DNA of 64,000 nt from Odontesthes bonariensis (GCF_027942865.1 NC_134509.1:17386017-17450016), one strand, 5' to 3'. Counted from the first letter of the stretch, positions 11,178 through 26,000 are shown. Notes: a model not told the origin generated them from the sequence alone. Numbers and translations: made by a program.

Positions 11178-13066
11178 GTCAGTATGCAATGCGTAAGCAT
11201 ATTTACAACAAGGGTTTTTAATCTAAAATGCCCCCACAGAATAGCAAATACTGTCATGAAAGCATCCCTCCCAGGGCTGCACACTCGGGTTTATGTATGA
11301 ACAAAAAAAAAAGGAACTCTGTTGTCTTGACATGTCTAGAATAACTGTTGTCCTGTTTTTTTTTTTTTTTTTTCCCTCTTCTTCTAAAAGAAATGCCAAA
11401 ACGGGTAGTTGTGTTCTGTGTTTACTTATCTGACCTAGTTGATGAGGCCGATCCTTCTCGGTTGGCTGATTTGAATTTCAAATGTTATCTCAGCTCATCT
11501 TGCCTCACTCATCGGTTTGGTTTCCTTACCAGTAAATGAATGACATGCAGATGAGTTGGTTTTGTTTTTTTTCTTGCTTTTAGACAAAATGCTATTTACA
11601 TCTGCAAAGAAAAAAATTGCAGCTGTTCACTTTTGAAATGATGCATGTTCACTCTGCCCAGTTAGTTTGGTACACTTTGGAGTGTAGTAACACTAACCCT
11701 ACATAAAAGTTTTATTACTTGGCTGCAGTTGGGAGGGAGACACCCACTTGTGCGAGCTGTTGCTTCATGTGTGTACCTGCCCAACCTGTCCTTGCCATGA
11801 TTCATGACTCCGACGTGCATTGTGTCAACACTCGTAGAAAATGTTGCATGGTGTTACCTCACGAACCTGGAGAGCACCATTAACTTCTCTTGTCAAACAT
11901 GCTCTGCCCTTAAAATGGAACAATTTAGAGCCCACAGTTTGACACAAGACTTTTGCTGAGCCTTAGAAGCTCAAGTTCTTCCATGAAATGTGCTGTAATT
12001 ATTATTTAATTAAAAATCAAATTGTTAATACTCGTCCACAAGTAAGTCACATTTTACGGTTTAAGCTAATAAGAGGGTACAATGGAAAAGAGGAAGCAGG
12101 CAACTCTTCAGCTTGGCTTTTGTTTTAAAATGGAAATACTGTATAGTAGAAGATATTTCACCTCATTTGGGCCTCCGACTGCAAACAGCTCAGAGATATT
12201 ACTCTGATGTTTGTTTTTGGGTCGCAAGCTTAACAAAAAAGGAAACAAAACGTTTCCCTGAAATGCTGCAGAGTGGAAGAAAAAGGTGGCTGTAAATGTG
12301 AATATAAAGTTAATGGATATAGTGTCCAATGCAGCCTGGCAGATTTTAAGATCACATAGATTCATAATGTGAAGCAAGAGCACAGGGAAGAAAATCTCCA
12401 CGTGTGAACATGTTGATCTTATTGGTAAAATCCTGAGAAAACTGTTTGTTGTGTGCATTTGTGCGTCGTGCTATTAGATATTCCTGCCACTGGCTTATGT
12501 GTGGGACCTAACCTGAAATACTTTGGATTACTGTAAAGATCTAATGCACAAGTATCCGTTGTAGTGACTTCTCACCTATAAGCAGCTGAGACTATTAGAA
12601 GTTTGACTGTACTGGATCCTGCATCAACAGCTGAAGTTAAACTATTATATGTCAACATCAATATTCAAGTGAAATTGGAAAACTTTCTTTTTACTTTTTT
12701 TTTTTTAAATTTTGCCCCGTGAACAACTTTGAATGTCAATATGAAAAGTAACCTGTAATTATAAGTGTGGAGGAGTGAGATCGTGACATTTTAATGACAG
12801 GACTCGAGTTAAAACACCGCACTGATAGCTTTCAGTTACACTCCGCCACTACTAAAACATGTTGCATGATCCCTTTCTGTAATGTTTGCCGGGTTTACCT
12901 CCTACGGCAGCCGTGCATTAACGGCATCGATGCAGGCTACACCCAGTGCGAAAGCTGTGTGTTTCAGCAGCAGCAGGGAGGGACAGGAGGAGGGAGCTGC
13001 TGCTCGCTTTGCAAAGAGAAAGACCAACACAGCGGAACATACGGCAGGCTGCTAGCTGAGGGCAGC
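11178..13066. other. mnd1-tmem131l spacer and tmem131l 5' region
   Basis: No gene or recognisable transposon is seen. From about 12800 the base composition becomes richer in G+C and CpG, with CAG-rich and GGAGG runs (12965-13000). This fits a promoter and 5' UTR for tmem131l. No TATA box is evident, and the start of transcription cannot be set. Confidence 0.45.
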
Positions 13067-16000
13067 ATGGCGGGGCTACACGACTTCCACCAAGGCAGCC
13101 ACTGTCACAGGAAAACGTGGATTAATATACTACAATTACTACAATTCGTCCTACCCTTCGTCCAGCGCGGAGGGGCTCAGCTGCAAGGTTCGTGGCCACC
13201 TTTGTTTGTTTACTCGTTCTCGGGTGTAACGTTAACTCGACCGCTGCAGGGAAAAAAAAAAAAAAAAAAACGTTAAGTTAGCTACCTGACATCAGGCGTT
13301 ACGCTGGAAAATGGGTGACAAGCTGAACTGTCCTCTATCAAACGCGGTCTAAATAGGGGGAAATGAGCCCGAATAAATGTCCAAACTGTGGTATAAGCAT
13401 GCGTTGATTTATAGCAACTTGTAAGAGTGTACCAGCTAATGTTTACTAGTGTCAGTTCTTGCTAGCTGTCTGCCAGTTCCCTTGCTGTTTTAATGAACGA
13501 AACTGACTTGCTCAGACAGAAAAAATGGGGCTTAGTGGGACTTTGGGGGTTATTTATCGGCTGTGACTGTAATAGATATTCAAAATATTTTAAGCTAATT
13601 CTACTGGGCAAAATAGCCATGTTTTGTGTAGCAGCAGTGGAGATGATTTCCAAGTTCGTTAGCTACCGAGCTAACCTTCTGCTAAACAAGCAGCTAGCAA
13701 ATAGCCTTTGTCAGCCTGCCGAGGCGAAGTCGTTTCCTTACTTGTATCTCACATCGTTTATGTTAGTTTGTCTGTAATAACAAGTGGCTGGCAGCTTGCG
13801 TTGGTTTTATAATGGCCTCATAAAGACGATGCAGTTGCATTTGATAGTGATGTCCGACATCTGACTGCTAATTTGATTTCTTGTCCCCACAAAGCTCTGG
13901 GTCAGATGCCCACCAGCGTGGTCGAGGTTTGGCAACCAGAGGAGGCTGATCCATTTGTCCCACTTCAGGTACTCGTACTTGCGTTTTTTTTGTGTGTGTG
14001 TGTGTGTGGGTTTTTTTTTTTTTTTCTTGCTTGTGTTTGTATGGAGGAGGAACTGGGAGAATGCAGAAATACCAGATAACTTTGAAACGCAGCCAGGTGA
14101 ATAAACGTGGGTAGCTGAGAGGAGCGACACTAGATTTAGGTTAACATTTTGCATATATTTCAATGTGCACAAACACTCTTTTATACACATAAATGACAGC
14201 AGCATCTATGGTTTTCCTTCCCTGCTCACTGCTTGCGCACAGATCTCACAGTGGCTTGTAACCACACTTCAGTGCACAGCTCCAAAATGAAACCAGAGCA
14301 GGACACCACCTGCCATGTGCCTCGTTTTCTTCTTTTGATTTAGTGTCCATTGAGGAGGTTTTAGTCAGTAGAGAAAGTCACTGAAAGCAAATACGATTGC
14401 AGTCCTTTCCTGCAAATGAATTTGCAATTATTTCCTGCTTCTGTGGCTTGTCTATGTCTCTCTCGTGCAGGATTTTCTTTCTGGGTTGTGCAGTTTCCTT
14501 ATCATTTTGTGGTTGGCGTTTGTGACTATGATGTAATTGTGGAGCACTGGGAGTACTATCAGCAGCAGTATGGTGTTTACTGATAACCTGTCGTGAGGTC
14601 ACCAGCTGACTGCTTTCAAGTCACTTGAGTGCAGGAGGGGGGTGTGGCATTTTAGCAGGAGTCAAGAAAAAGAAGGTGTGATTGTTTGGTTACTAGACTG
14701 AGCTGTTTCAGTACATCGGTGATAGCTTATATAAAGTGGTATACAGGGTCTTTTTTTTCATGCAGAAAGGTCAATACTATTCATAGTTAAAAGTATAATG
14801 GTCCCACTGTCCACAAATGTACGCTCTCACGTTGCTTTTGTTCCCGTATTTGAATAAGGTTGTTGCGGCTCGGTCTGCACGCTGCCGTAATATCCACAGA
14901 CATGCAACACAACAAGATGATTCAGCATTGAAGATGATTTCTTCGTAATAGCTGGATAAGCTGATAAATAATTGAAATGGCTACTACAAGGGGGCATCAG
15001 TGTTTGTATTGTTTTTTTTTCTCTCTCACCTGTACCTCGCAGATTGATCGGCAGCAGTGTTGACATTGTTGGGTGTCACGTTTTAACAATGAATGGAGCA
15101 ACTGTCTCAGTTACATCGTCTCTATGAAACAGAGCGTGGCATGGGCGTCTTTATGCTCTGGTGCGGCTGCTGGACAGCTGGCGAAGTGGTGTGTGCTGCT
15201 GAGTGCTCATTTAAGTTGTAAAGCAGGGCTTTCTGGGTTCTGCGTCCAACAGCCACGGCAATAAAGTTACCTGCCCTATTACTGTCGAGGTTTCTGACAG
15301 ATCCTTGTCATAAATAGTTTATAGCTTGTTCTTTTGTCGTTGTGCTTACTCAGCGGGACAATATTTATTTTTTTTGTTTGTTTGTTTTTTTACTATTAAT
15401 TTGGCAGTCTTTCAAAGGCCTTGGGGGCATTATTGGATATAGCAAGGCATCAGTTAGAGCTTTTCAAGTTTATTTAATTTACAGGGGGAATATGCAGCCT
15501 TGTTTGGCAGTTCATCAAATTATGTCTCACTTTTTATGATTTATAGAATATTGGTACAGTTGAAAATCAAGTTATGAATGTCATCACAACGCACTCCTGC
15601 AATTTGATTTAGGTTTTCCTGTGGAGGCATTAAAATGGTCCATACCTCAATCCCAAATTGCATCACAGTTTCACATTGAATTCCTGTTGACAGCGCAGCA
15701 GAAACAGTGAAATGTCTAATTTCAGTCTATGAGTGATGGGATCAGGCGCTGTGCAGACAGCACCGTGGATTGTTTGGGATTGAGAAGTGTGTTTTGCGTG
15801 CCCGTGGAGGTCTGCAGGTGCAGGCAGGAGGTTCAGGGCTACTCGTGCACCTCAAGACCTGCACTGAAGTCACAGGGAGTAACCCTCCGAGAACCAAAAG
15901 GTAAATTTATGTGAAAGTTTCCGTAAATTGACTTCCATTGAGTCCAAGCAGCTCGTTAACAAACTCTCTGTCCGACCCGAGCTGAGCTGAACGGCTTTAA

Positions 16001-19000
16001 TGGTAAAAGTGGTGTGTTGTATTTATCACAGAAGAGCAGTCTGAGGTGGAAAGCTGCACAGTAATCTGTCTGTGCCTATTTATCATCGTCTTTTCATTAT
16101 TTTAGGGTTATAATTAAAATTAAATGAATTTCTCTATAAATAAACAAGCAGCCTGCAACTTGCAAAACTGAAATACTAGTCATTTGCATTTGCCGGGCTA
16201 CACAGGGTTTAACATAGCCTGGGCGAAAGCCGACTGTTGACTCTGTCAAACAGTCTGGGAAAACCCAAGAGGAATCTGTTTCCATGGAGGGCGGGACCTT
16301 ACCCAGCAACTTAAATTCATTGGAGTAACGGAGTTCCCTTAACCAATCATAATGTTTAGAAATGACGTTGGTTATGCGCCGAGGTTCATGCTTACTCTCG
16401 CGAGGCTCTAGCTCGCGAATCACGCTTCCCACATCCGCTTTCATTATACCGGTACCATTTGATAAATCAAACGTTTCCCAAAGCCAGTTGGAAGGAGAGC
16501 TACGACATCCTTGCCACTAACAAAATTGACGAGGCATTCCTCTTGCTCTTGTTTTAATTGTGTAATGATCTCCAGAGTTGAGACAACTTAATGGATAGCT
16601 TCTAGCGTTCTTCCGTCGCCATGTTTATTTCCACTGCGGTTGAACTACAATTATATGGACTACAATGGACTCCGCGCGTGAGTTCTGCGTCACCACTCGC
16701 AACTGTTTGCTGATTGGCAAAACACTGAGCGAACCGAGGTAGGGGGATTTGGCCAGACTATGTGCGGAGCCAAAATCTTTGGGCGGAAGTACGTAGGATG
16801 GCGTCGCCAGGCTAGGTTTAACACGGAGTTCATTTTAAACACAATAAATAATCACAGAACAACAACTCAGAGGCTCTACTTACACCAACCAACATTAGGT
16901 CAAAACCCATTGTAATAGATGTTTGTGCATAGCTGCTTTGGGAGGCCATTTCTGTTTCGCAAAGTTTGCAGAGGTTTGTTTCTTAAGATTTTCTATTTAT
17001 AAAAAAAAAAAAAAAAAAAAAAAAAGATTCCCACACTTTGGACAGTTTGTTTGGGATAAATGTTATCAGAGCGCTGTGTGCTACGCACATTGATGAAGAT
17101 TTGTTGCAGCCATCGTAGTTTCCAATGTGCAACAGGTGGATTTGAGGGAAAAGAAAGTGCCACAGCTGTGTTGCTTACATATAGACTACACTTACATACT
17201 GTATGTAAGTGCCTTCTAGTGTTTTTTTTTGTGGTGTGATCATGAAGTCACGATGTATGTGTGAGGTAGATGTTTTCATGGAAACTACGCTTTCTGCATT
17301 TGGAGAGACCAGATCTTATCTTTGTAGCCCACATGTTTTACCAATAATATACAGTGCTACATTATAAATAAGTGTATGTCTATGGAACCCACGCCTGGAA
17401 CTTCTTTCATATCTAACAAGCCTCATTTAAGGTTAGATGTACAGTATTGGAGCATGAACATGGCAGCAAACAACTCTATTGTTTTTTTAAAGATAAAAGT
17501 AGCGTTATTGCATCCAACTTACTCTTCGCCCTTGTATTGTAATCTGAGTTGTAGTAGCTAAGACTTTGTCTTAAAAACTCCCAGAAAGACCACGAGGCGA
17601 AACTGTTCTGCCCGAATCGCGTTTGAAGTTTTGCCAGCCGCTGAAGGACTTCGAGTTAGGCTTTTGTTTTCATTTGATTCTGTTCGTCTCGCTCTAGTGG
17701 TTTCCAAAGGTAATACGGTGCGAGCTTGTTTCCTGTCTAATCTGTATATTTTCACTTGGCCTGCAGGAATTGATCTCTGATTGTGGTGTTGATACTCTTC
17801 AACTGTGGTTCCAACACAGATCTTGGTTTAATCCAATAGAGCAATGACCAATTGTTAGGCTTTATTCATCTTATTTTGAGAGCAGGGTTCCTCGTTTTCA
17901 GGCTTATATAAACTCTTCCGCTTCAAAACTTTGCCCTCATCTGAACAAGACTTGTGTGTAAATATGCTCTGTTTCACCTCAAACCTGTGTTTCTGCACTC
18001 GTATTTGCTGCTTAGCGTACACGTCCCGTGCTTCAGTTTGAGCCCTCCTCCTTCCACTCAGGTAGCTTTTGTGCTCTTGCAAAAACGTTTTCTCTGTTTG
18101 CACTCAGATTGTTGTAAAACTCCCCTTTAATTCTGAGGGCTACGTTTTGTTGGAGCAAAGTACAGTATGACATTAGAGCATGAAAGCAAAGACTCGTGCT
18201 CTCAAATCGCAAAATTACCCGTCTTGATTAGTGACAGGTATACACCCCATAATCAGACGTCATTCAGCATGTGAGCGCACCTGTACCTGTGTTTATAGGA
18301 AACCTCAGATATGAAGGGGTTAACTGCTTAGTGTGCTTCTGGCTGAAGGGTTAATTTGGACTTTGAGTTGCTCATTCAGAGTTAACGTCGTACCCATAAC
18401 GGGTGGCGTACGTGGGGGCAGCAGTTAAAGATTTTAGCCACCTATTTACTGACGCAGGTGAAACACTTACTATGGATAAGCAGTGTATACAATCCACTTT
18501 AAAATGTCTGAATTAATCTTTGAAATTCTCCCACTCACTCATTTGAAAACGGCTTGGTGAAACTGACAGAAATTTTTACCATTTGCTTGACTTGACTGAC
18601 TGACGTTTTTTTTAATGAAGTCATCCCGTTGCGCCCCCTGTCCTCTGCTCTACATGTCATATCTGTCTTGTTTGTTTGTTCAGAAAGCCTAAAGGCAAAG
18701 GCTTGCAATCATATATAGAAATATATATTTCCTTATTTATGTTCCTGCATATTTATATTACAATAAAAGCATACAAATTAGACAATAAGATAATAATCAT
18801 CTGCTGAAATTTCATAATGTTGACAGCCCTAAACACAAGAAGCAGTTGGAGTGGTCATCCTTTGATCAGAAGGTGCCTGATTTTATCCCCAGTTCACATG
18901 TCACAGTGTCTTTGGGCAATATATATCAAAATATTACATTCACAGTTTAATGATTTGGCAGCAGATTGGAGTGAAAACATGGTGCAGAATATTTCAGTAA

Positions 19001-20015
19001 GTCCTATCTGAAAACAAAAATACCTGATAATCTTATGTGTATGGTACGAATAAGAAACTTATCTTCTTTCTAGTCACTAATCAGCAGTTCTGGGTTAATT
19101 TATTGATTCTGTATGTGCACTGTTGGAGCATGTGGTGGAAGACGAAGTTGAAATTAAATTTTATTTTTTTTTTATTGGAAGAGCTCCAGTGTGCATTAGC
19201 CAAACCTGCTTGTGGCAAGTGTGTTTGCCACCGTGGGTTCACCCATCACACACGCAGAGACCGTGTCTGGTTTGCAATGCTTTTTATTTATTTTTCGCTC
19301 CCGATCGAGGTTCTCAGCCCGAACGGTAGAAGACGATCACCCGCTTCTCCTGCTCTGCTCGTCTTCTCCTTCTCCGTTCTCTGGCTCTGGTCCTCGATCT
19401 CTCATCCCCTCTCCCCGCCTGGACCAGCACGCTACTGATAAAGGGGAGAATGATTAGCCGACGATGTACAGGTGTGCCAATCATCTCCCCTCCCACCGTC
19501 CTCCGAGCTCTTCCCACCTCTCCACCTCTCCTCTGCACCTGATGCACCTCGCCCCCCTCCACACTGCTGTTTACTCCAAAATGTAGAGTCGGAATACAAA
19601 GGTTTATTGGCTTCTTCGCAGTGTAATTGTCATTTTATGTTAAACAAAACATTTCAGGACACAAAATATGTTAAAACAAGTTGACTGTTAAAAACAAGTG
19701 TTTTATATTAAACCGAGGCAGCCAGAAAACATCAGTTATGTATCTTTTTCTTTTTTTGTTTGTTTTTCATGGCCACGGTATCACGTAAAACAAATACTTT
19801 TTGCCAGTTTTGACATTGCTGAATGAAGTGTCTTTTGTCATTTTCAGGTGGAGAAGGAGCGAAGAAAAGACGGTCTTCCATTAGAGGACAGGTGAGTGCT
19901 CGTCTTTGTTAACCCTCTCTGGGACCCACTTTGAACTGAAACAGAAGTCAAAGAGTATTTGTTTCATTGAATTGAAAAAGGGAGGAGCTGTTGAAAAATG
20001 TACAGATTTTTAACA

Positions 20016-20080
<65 letters not shown>

Positions 20081-23000
20081 GGAGACGGAGAGAAAACCTC
20101 GATTAATAAACTTTAACTGTTGCTGTGGGATGACATATACTTTTGTATTCACACACACGCACGTTACATTTGGTTTCAGTGTCATAATCTAGCATTAAAA
20201 AGCATTTAAATGTCTTCCCCTGTATGCAGGCTGTGTTGTTTATGTTGGTAAGCGAGGGACCGTGTGATGGAGAGAGTTTGGGGGCGTGCGTTACAGAGGC
20301 ACAGAACCAAATTCCTGACTAATTTTAGAACTCCTTGAAAGAAAAAGGAGGAGAGGTCTGTCTTTCCCTGCTGTTTTTCTTCCCTCAGAAAGTGCTTTGG
20401 GAAAAAGGCGTTTTTCATCAGATTATCAATGGTTACTATTCAGTATAAGGTGATGGCAGCTCAGAAACAAAGCAGTCTTCACTCTTTCTTTTAGATGTTT
20501 TTTTTTGTTGAAGTTGAGTTGTTATGTACATATATTTATACACAAACTGGCTAAGAGTATTTAAGTTATACATATTTTAAGTTGTACACATTTGATATAA
20601 TGTGGTTTTTGTAGTGGCATTGTGGATGTCTGATCAGTTTTCTTATTTCCTTTTCACTGTCAGTAAGTGTAAATACATTGTCCATTAATGTGCCGGATCA
20701 GCCTTAAACCTTTTGCTTCAGGTGGCTGCATCTAAGTTACCATTTGAAACCAAAAATATATCAACACCTCACTTAGAAAGTGAGCGTAATCTTTAACATC
20801 ACAGAGTCGTGAGTGTAACTGACAACATGCACGAGCTCCGCTGCCCCTCTCAGTAGTGCTCGGCGGTATGACCAAAACTACATATCACGGTATTTTTTCA
20901 CAGTATCACGGTTTCACGGTATATCATGGTATTTTTTTTTTCATGCATAATTAGGTGTTCACAGAATTTTCTACAGATTGAGAACAGAATTAAAAATTAA
21001 AATTAAAATTCTTCAAAATAATTCCTTCGTTAATAATTGGTCACACAGAACTTTATTGTATTAATATTCACATCTTCATTGTAAACAAATGAATAACATA
21101 GCTAATAATAATTACACTGGTCGGACTGTTCAGCTCTGTTTCAGACTGATACCTCCGGTTCAGGCTGCTCCTCATCCTCAACACGCACGTCTCTTTTTCA
21201 ATCGCGGAAAATATTTTTCAATACTCATCTGGATTGAAGCAGCAAACATTCAGTGTAAGAGTTTACAAAACCTAATTTATTTGATTCAAAGCTCCTAGTG
21301 TTTAGACCTCGACAACCAACTACATTTTTTTTTTGTTTGTTTTACGGCAAACTTGCGACTAGTTAACTTTATAAAGAAGGCGTAATCGCTTGTTTGCTAT
21401 GGGTCGGGACGGGACAACATTGTATTAAAAATATAAAATATTTTTATAGGACTTTTTAATGTGTGATTTTTATAAAGTTGCACGTGATACCAACCTTTTG
21501 TGAATTTCGCCAGCCGTCTTCTTTCGGTTGAGCTAATCTAACGCGACGCTGAAGCTAGCAAGCTTCCAGGGATGATCTCGCTGATGGAGACACACGCGGT
21601 GTGCACGGAGGGGAGGGGCTGTGTGTGAGTAGGCTATGTGAGAGAGACGCATGACTGACAGAGACGGAGGGAGAGCAGGGAAATGAAATGCAGCTTAACG
21701 AATACGAGTATTTTTTAAATAGCGTTAAAAATAGACAGTAAATATGCGTGTTTAGAAGCGCAACACTGAAAAGGGTCCCGTCTCAAACAATGTCGCGCGA
21801 CGCAGCGTTCCCCCCGTTGTGTAATCAAATACACCGGTATGGCGGTATATTAAGAATTCATATCATAATGAAATTATAAACCGGTATTCGGTGTGAACCG
21901 GTATACCGCCCAGCACTACCTCTCAGTATTGTAAATAATATCCGCGACCTTCTATCCCTTTCGCGTCTCAACTTGTAGTCCAGGCTGCAGCCAACAGCAT
22001 GCAGCCTTTTGATATATTCATTAAAGTCTGTCTTGATTTGGGCACAGTGACCTGGTTGGTTAACAAATGCATTTACAATTGGTGAGCCATACAGTATGCT
22101 ATTGGCCTTGAATCTTTCTAGCATAGTATCAGCTATCTGCCTCAAAGATCTGTGCCTGACTTTGTAGTTTTTTTCATACACTTTTGTATTGTTACAGTGA
22201 CAGAATGCCATGTAGACATAACTAAGAAATAAACTGAGTTTGAGTAGACTGAGAGCACTTTATCTTTTGGAAAACTCTGATACCATTATGTAACACAGTG
22301 ATGGAATCCAGATCACCTCATCGTCGCAGTGGGGACTAATTTATAAAGGGAAACCAGCAAAAAGGGGCTTGCCTACCAAGCAGAATCAGTTTAGATTAAA
22401 AAAAAAACAGCTAAGGGACAAGCTTTCATGTACGATATAAAGCCCATTCAGTTTAAATGCAGCCAACATCAGCTGAACAGCGTGGGTGTTTGACTATTTT
22501 TAAATCAAGTGAGGTGCGAGGCCAAAGAGGCTTTACAGTGCTGGTTGACCCGAGGACCTCCAGATCTGTGGGCTGTGAGGCCTCTCGTGCCTGGGTTATC
22601 AGGCACTTAGCAGGCCAGCCATCACCCTAAAGACCGACGCAGGCTGCAGATACAGGAGTTCATATTTCCATCTGTATCTGCCGTAGTGTCAAAATGTCTT
22701 CACTTGTCTTACTTTTACTTCTTTATGTTTTTCTTTTTTTCTTTTTTTTTTTTGATTTTCATCCCAGTCAATTTAGGTGATATCCTTTACAAAATCTTAC
22801 AACGTTTCTATGACAACCTGTTGCTCTATGACAGCCGTAGCATGTTTTTAATTACACTGTTAGTTTTATTTAGTCCCCGTCTTTTACGGGCATATCTGTG
22901 AACATAATTTGACATAAACTCTTGTCTGTTGTTAACCTCTCCCCTGGAGCACGGCTGAGGTTGCTGCTAACACCAACTTTATTTGAATTACATCGGAGAG

Positions 23001-26000
23001 ATCAAATGGCACCAAACTTAACTTGTTATTTATGTACTGTGTGCAGTGGCCAGAATTCTTGGACTTGAACTCAGTGGTATACTTACTGGGACGCTGGATT
23101 TTACTTCAAAGGAAGCTGCTGGTTAATTTACGGGAGGGGGGGTGGGGGGGTGTTAGATGTGAACCTGACACTAACACATATTTCAGCATGTTTTTCCTCT
23201 CTGTCCTTAAGCATTGAGCATCACTTTTGTTTTTGGAAGAAAAATCAGTCCTTCATTTGCATTAATCAGCATAGTGTGACGGCTTCCTAAACAACAGGTC
23301 TTTATCTCAGTTAATAAGAGAAATGTGTTTTTAGTTCGATAGATGTCAAAGGAAGGTTCAAACACCTGACCTCAGACACCAGTGCAGACTCTTTAGTTCC
23401 CCCTCACCACCACTCAAAGCCCTTTTACAGAGGCAGTCGACCTCATTTCCCTTTTACATTTGACCCCTCATATGCTACCCAAACAGTTTTTCTCTCTTAG
23501 CGGCACTGTTTGAAGTTATATTTCCTCATAGGTTATGAATTAACAAACAACTGTGGAAACCCAGAGAGGGTGCTTGCTTGTTATATAATGCAGTAGAAGA
23601 TGTCCCTCTGTTCAAGGTATACCATACAGTATGTGCTATATGTGGTTCTTTGGGTGCTGTTTACCTTGTAACTCTTTAACTTCCACCTTCTTCTCGGCGT
23701 GAAAACTGTAACTGCTTTATAGAGACCAGTCGGGACTAATCCGGGTTTAGTCTGCCGTAAAATATGTTTCTGTGTGAATGTTTTCTTCCAGTGTACAATT
23801 TATCAGGATTTTTTTTATTTATTTATTTATTTATTTTTTTTTTTAATGCAGAAGCAAAAAGAAAATTAAAAAAAAATCTATAATTTTAATGCAACTCTTT
23901 GTAATAAGCAAAACAGTTTAAAACATGGATCAGCAATGATGTTAAGATGGAATAAATATTGTGTACCAGTATTACTTCCAGTAGGCTGCACACATTTTGT
24001 GTCATTTCTGAGAGTCAGATTAACTCTGAATATTTATGATTAAAAGTGAATAGCAGCTCTTTCTTTACTCGTGGTTGGATGTAATGAATTTTGTGGTCAT
24101 TTCACTCTCTTCTGCTGACTGATTAGTTGATTCCCTCCTTTCAGCTTAGGCATCTTGCTGTCTTTGCCTTCCCAACTGTCTCATGTTTAAAGTTTGTGGT
24201 TGAGTCAGCAAACTTATCCTCGCAAATGTTGGCCCGCAGCTATGGCTGTGCTTGAAATACACAGCGCTCCTTTCCCTTATATTTTTACCTTTATAAACTG
24301 CACGATCATTTCACGGTGGATGAAGATGTGTACCTACTGTTTCCACAACTTACTGTCCTTATTAAGTCAGGACTGTTAGCTTACAAAAAATGAGCTTATA
24401 GCTAAAAGTGAGAAGTGAGATGACAGGACAATGAGCTGCTAGCCGGGTGGACATAATTGTTTCCTACCACGTCATTATGACAGCGAGGCAGACTGGGGTT
24501 AACTCTCTGGTCTCTAACTCTCACACACACGCATTCCTGCTCCCTTCTGGTGTTTCGTAAGAAGTATGATGATTTATTTTCAACAAAATATTTAAAGGGG
24601 CATATCTTAAAGTTTCCCTGCTGTGCTGCTGTAAAACACTGTTCCGCTGTTTCCAGAAATGGTCACAAAACGGGACATTTAGAAACTCTTCAAACATTAA
24701 AAACAATGTTCAGTTAGTTTTATACTGTCAACAGCAGCAGCTCTGTGGTGTGTGTCCGTCTGCAGCGGCGCTTTACAAGGAGTCAGAGGCGGCAAAACTG
24801 CAAAATGATGCTGATACTCTTACAAATGAATAACATTGATTAGTATCCTGCTATCGTTTTTTATCGACAACTTTTTTTATCGCCTCTTAAGAATACTTTT
24901 AACATACTTTATTTGCCCTCACCTCAACAATTTAGTTGAGGTAGTTTCTAGTTTCCCCTCCTGTCACACAAGATGCCAACACGTGCTTTTTTTAATTTTT
25001 ATATTTTGACATTAATGATTAGTGTTGTCTAACCTTACGAGCATAAAGATGGTCGTCCATCTCAGGTTAGGTGCTGTTGCTCAGCTCAAACCCAAGTCTA
25101 TCAGTCTTTCATGCTGTTCTTTGTGTTCTCTTTATGTATCGTCTAATCTCCGTTTGCATTATCAATCAGTGCAAAAACATTTGCCATTTAAATTTTGGAC
25201 CTAAGCAGGAACACTTGGACTGATACTTTTTTTGAAACACAGCTCCAGTCCTTCTATATATTGGCAAGGGGTCCAAGTTTTTGATAGCTCTCATGAAAGA
25301 TTTGTTATTCCACTTGATTGTCAAATCTCACCACTTTCTGTTTCATGAGAAAACCAATGGGAAAATTATTTAACAAGAATTTGATAAGTAACTATTTTAC
25401 AAGTCGTTGATGGTAGAAGCTTTTACTTTAGTTCTATGTTTGGGATTAAAATTATCCCATAAATGTAATTTTGCTGGCCTATTTTATGTTAGTTTGCCAA
25501 ATGAAATTATCAGAACTAGTAGGATTAAAGAATATTTCTGAATAGTTTTTCTTTGATAGCAAAAAAAAAAAGTCTAGCATTGGATCAGCCCAACCAGGCG
25601 AACAAATCCACAAACTTAAACTGAATCAGATGTGTCAGGAGAGGGTTAGATTTAAGTAAAATGCAGAAGTCATCAATAAAGGTGTTGCATAGAATGCGAG
25701 TGTCCTTAGGGCAAGCTTTGTATACTTACGCAAACCATTATAACTAATGTTGTGCAAGCTAGCAAGACTGAACAAGCATATCATGTATTTATTCCACCAG
25801 ATGCAGATGTGTGCACAGATATAATCAAGATGAACTCTTCTGCTAGCAAGCAGATTTTCATTCTGGAGTACACTTATTGTCTTTTTCTCTTGATTAAGAT
25901 CAGTGTAGATGGGAACTAGTTACTCTGTCTGCCACATCCAGCTTTATCTGAAAACCTACGGTGTGGCCACACCATCAGCTCATACACTTCCTCTACTGTA

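Noticed and set aside
12794..13066. N-terminal extension of tmem131l from an upstream in-frame ATG
   Set aside because: The extension has low complexity with Q/G runs and no family similarity, while the ATG at 13067 has a good context (gcagcATGG) and gives the family's MAGL start.
16097..16444. A 115-codon - strand frame
   Set aside because: It straddles the left end of the 9-bp-duplication element and has no recognisable domain.
21858..22211. A 117-codon - strand frame at the right edge of the hAT element
   Set aside because: It crosses the element boundary and target duplication and shows no family motif; most likely a chance frame.
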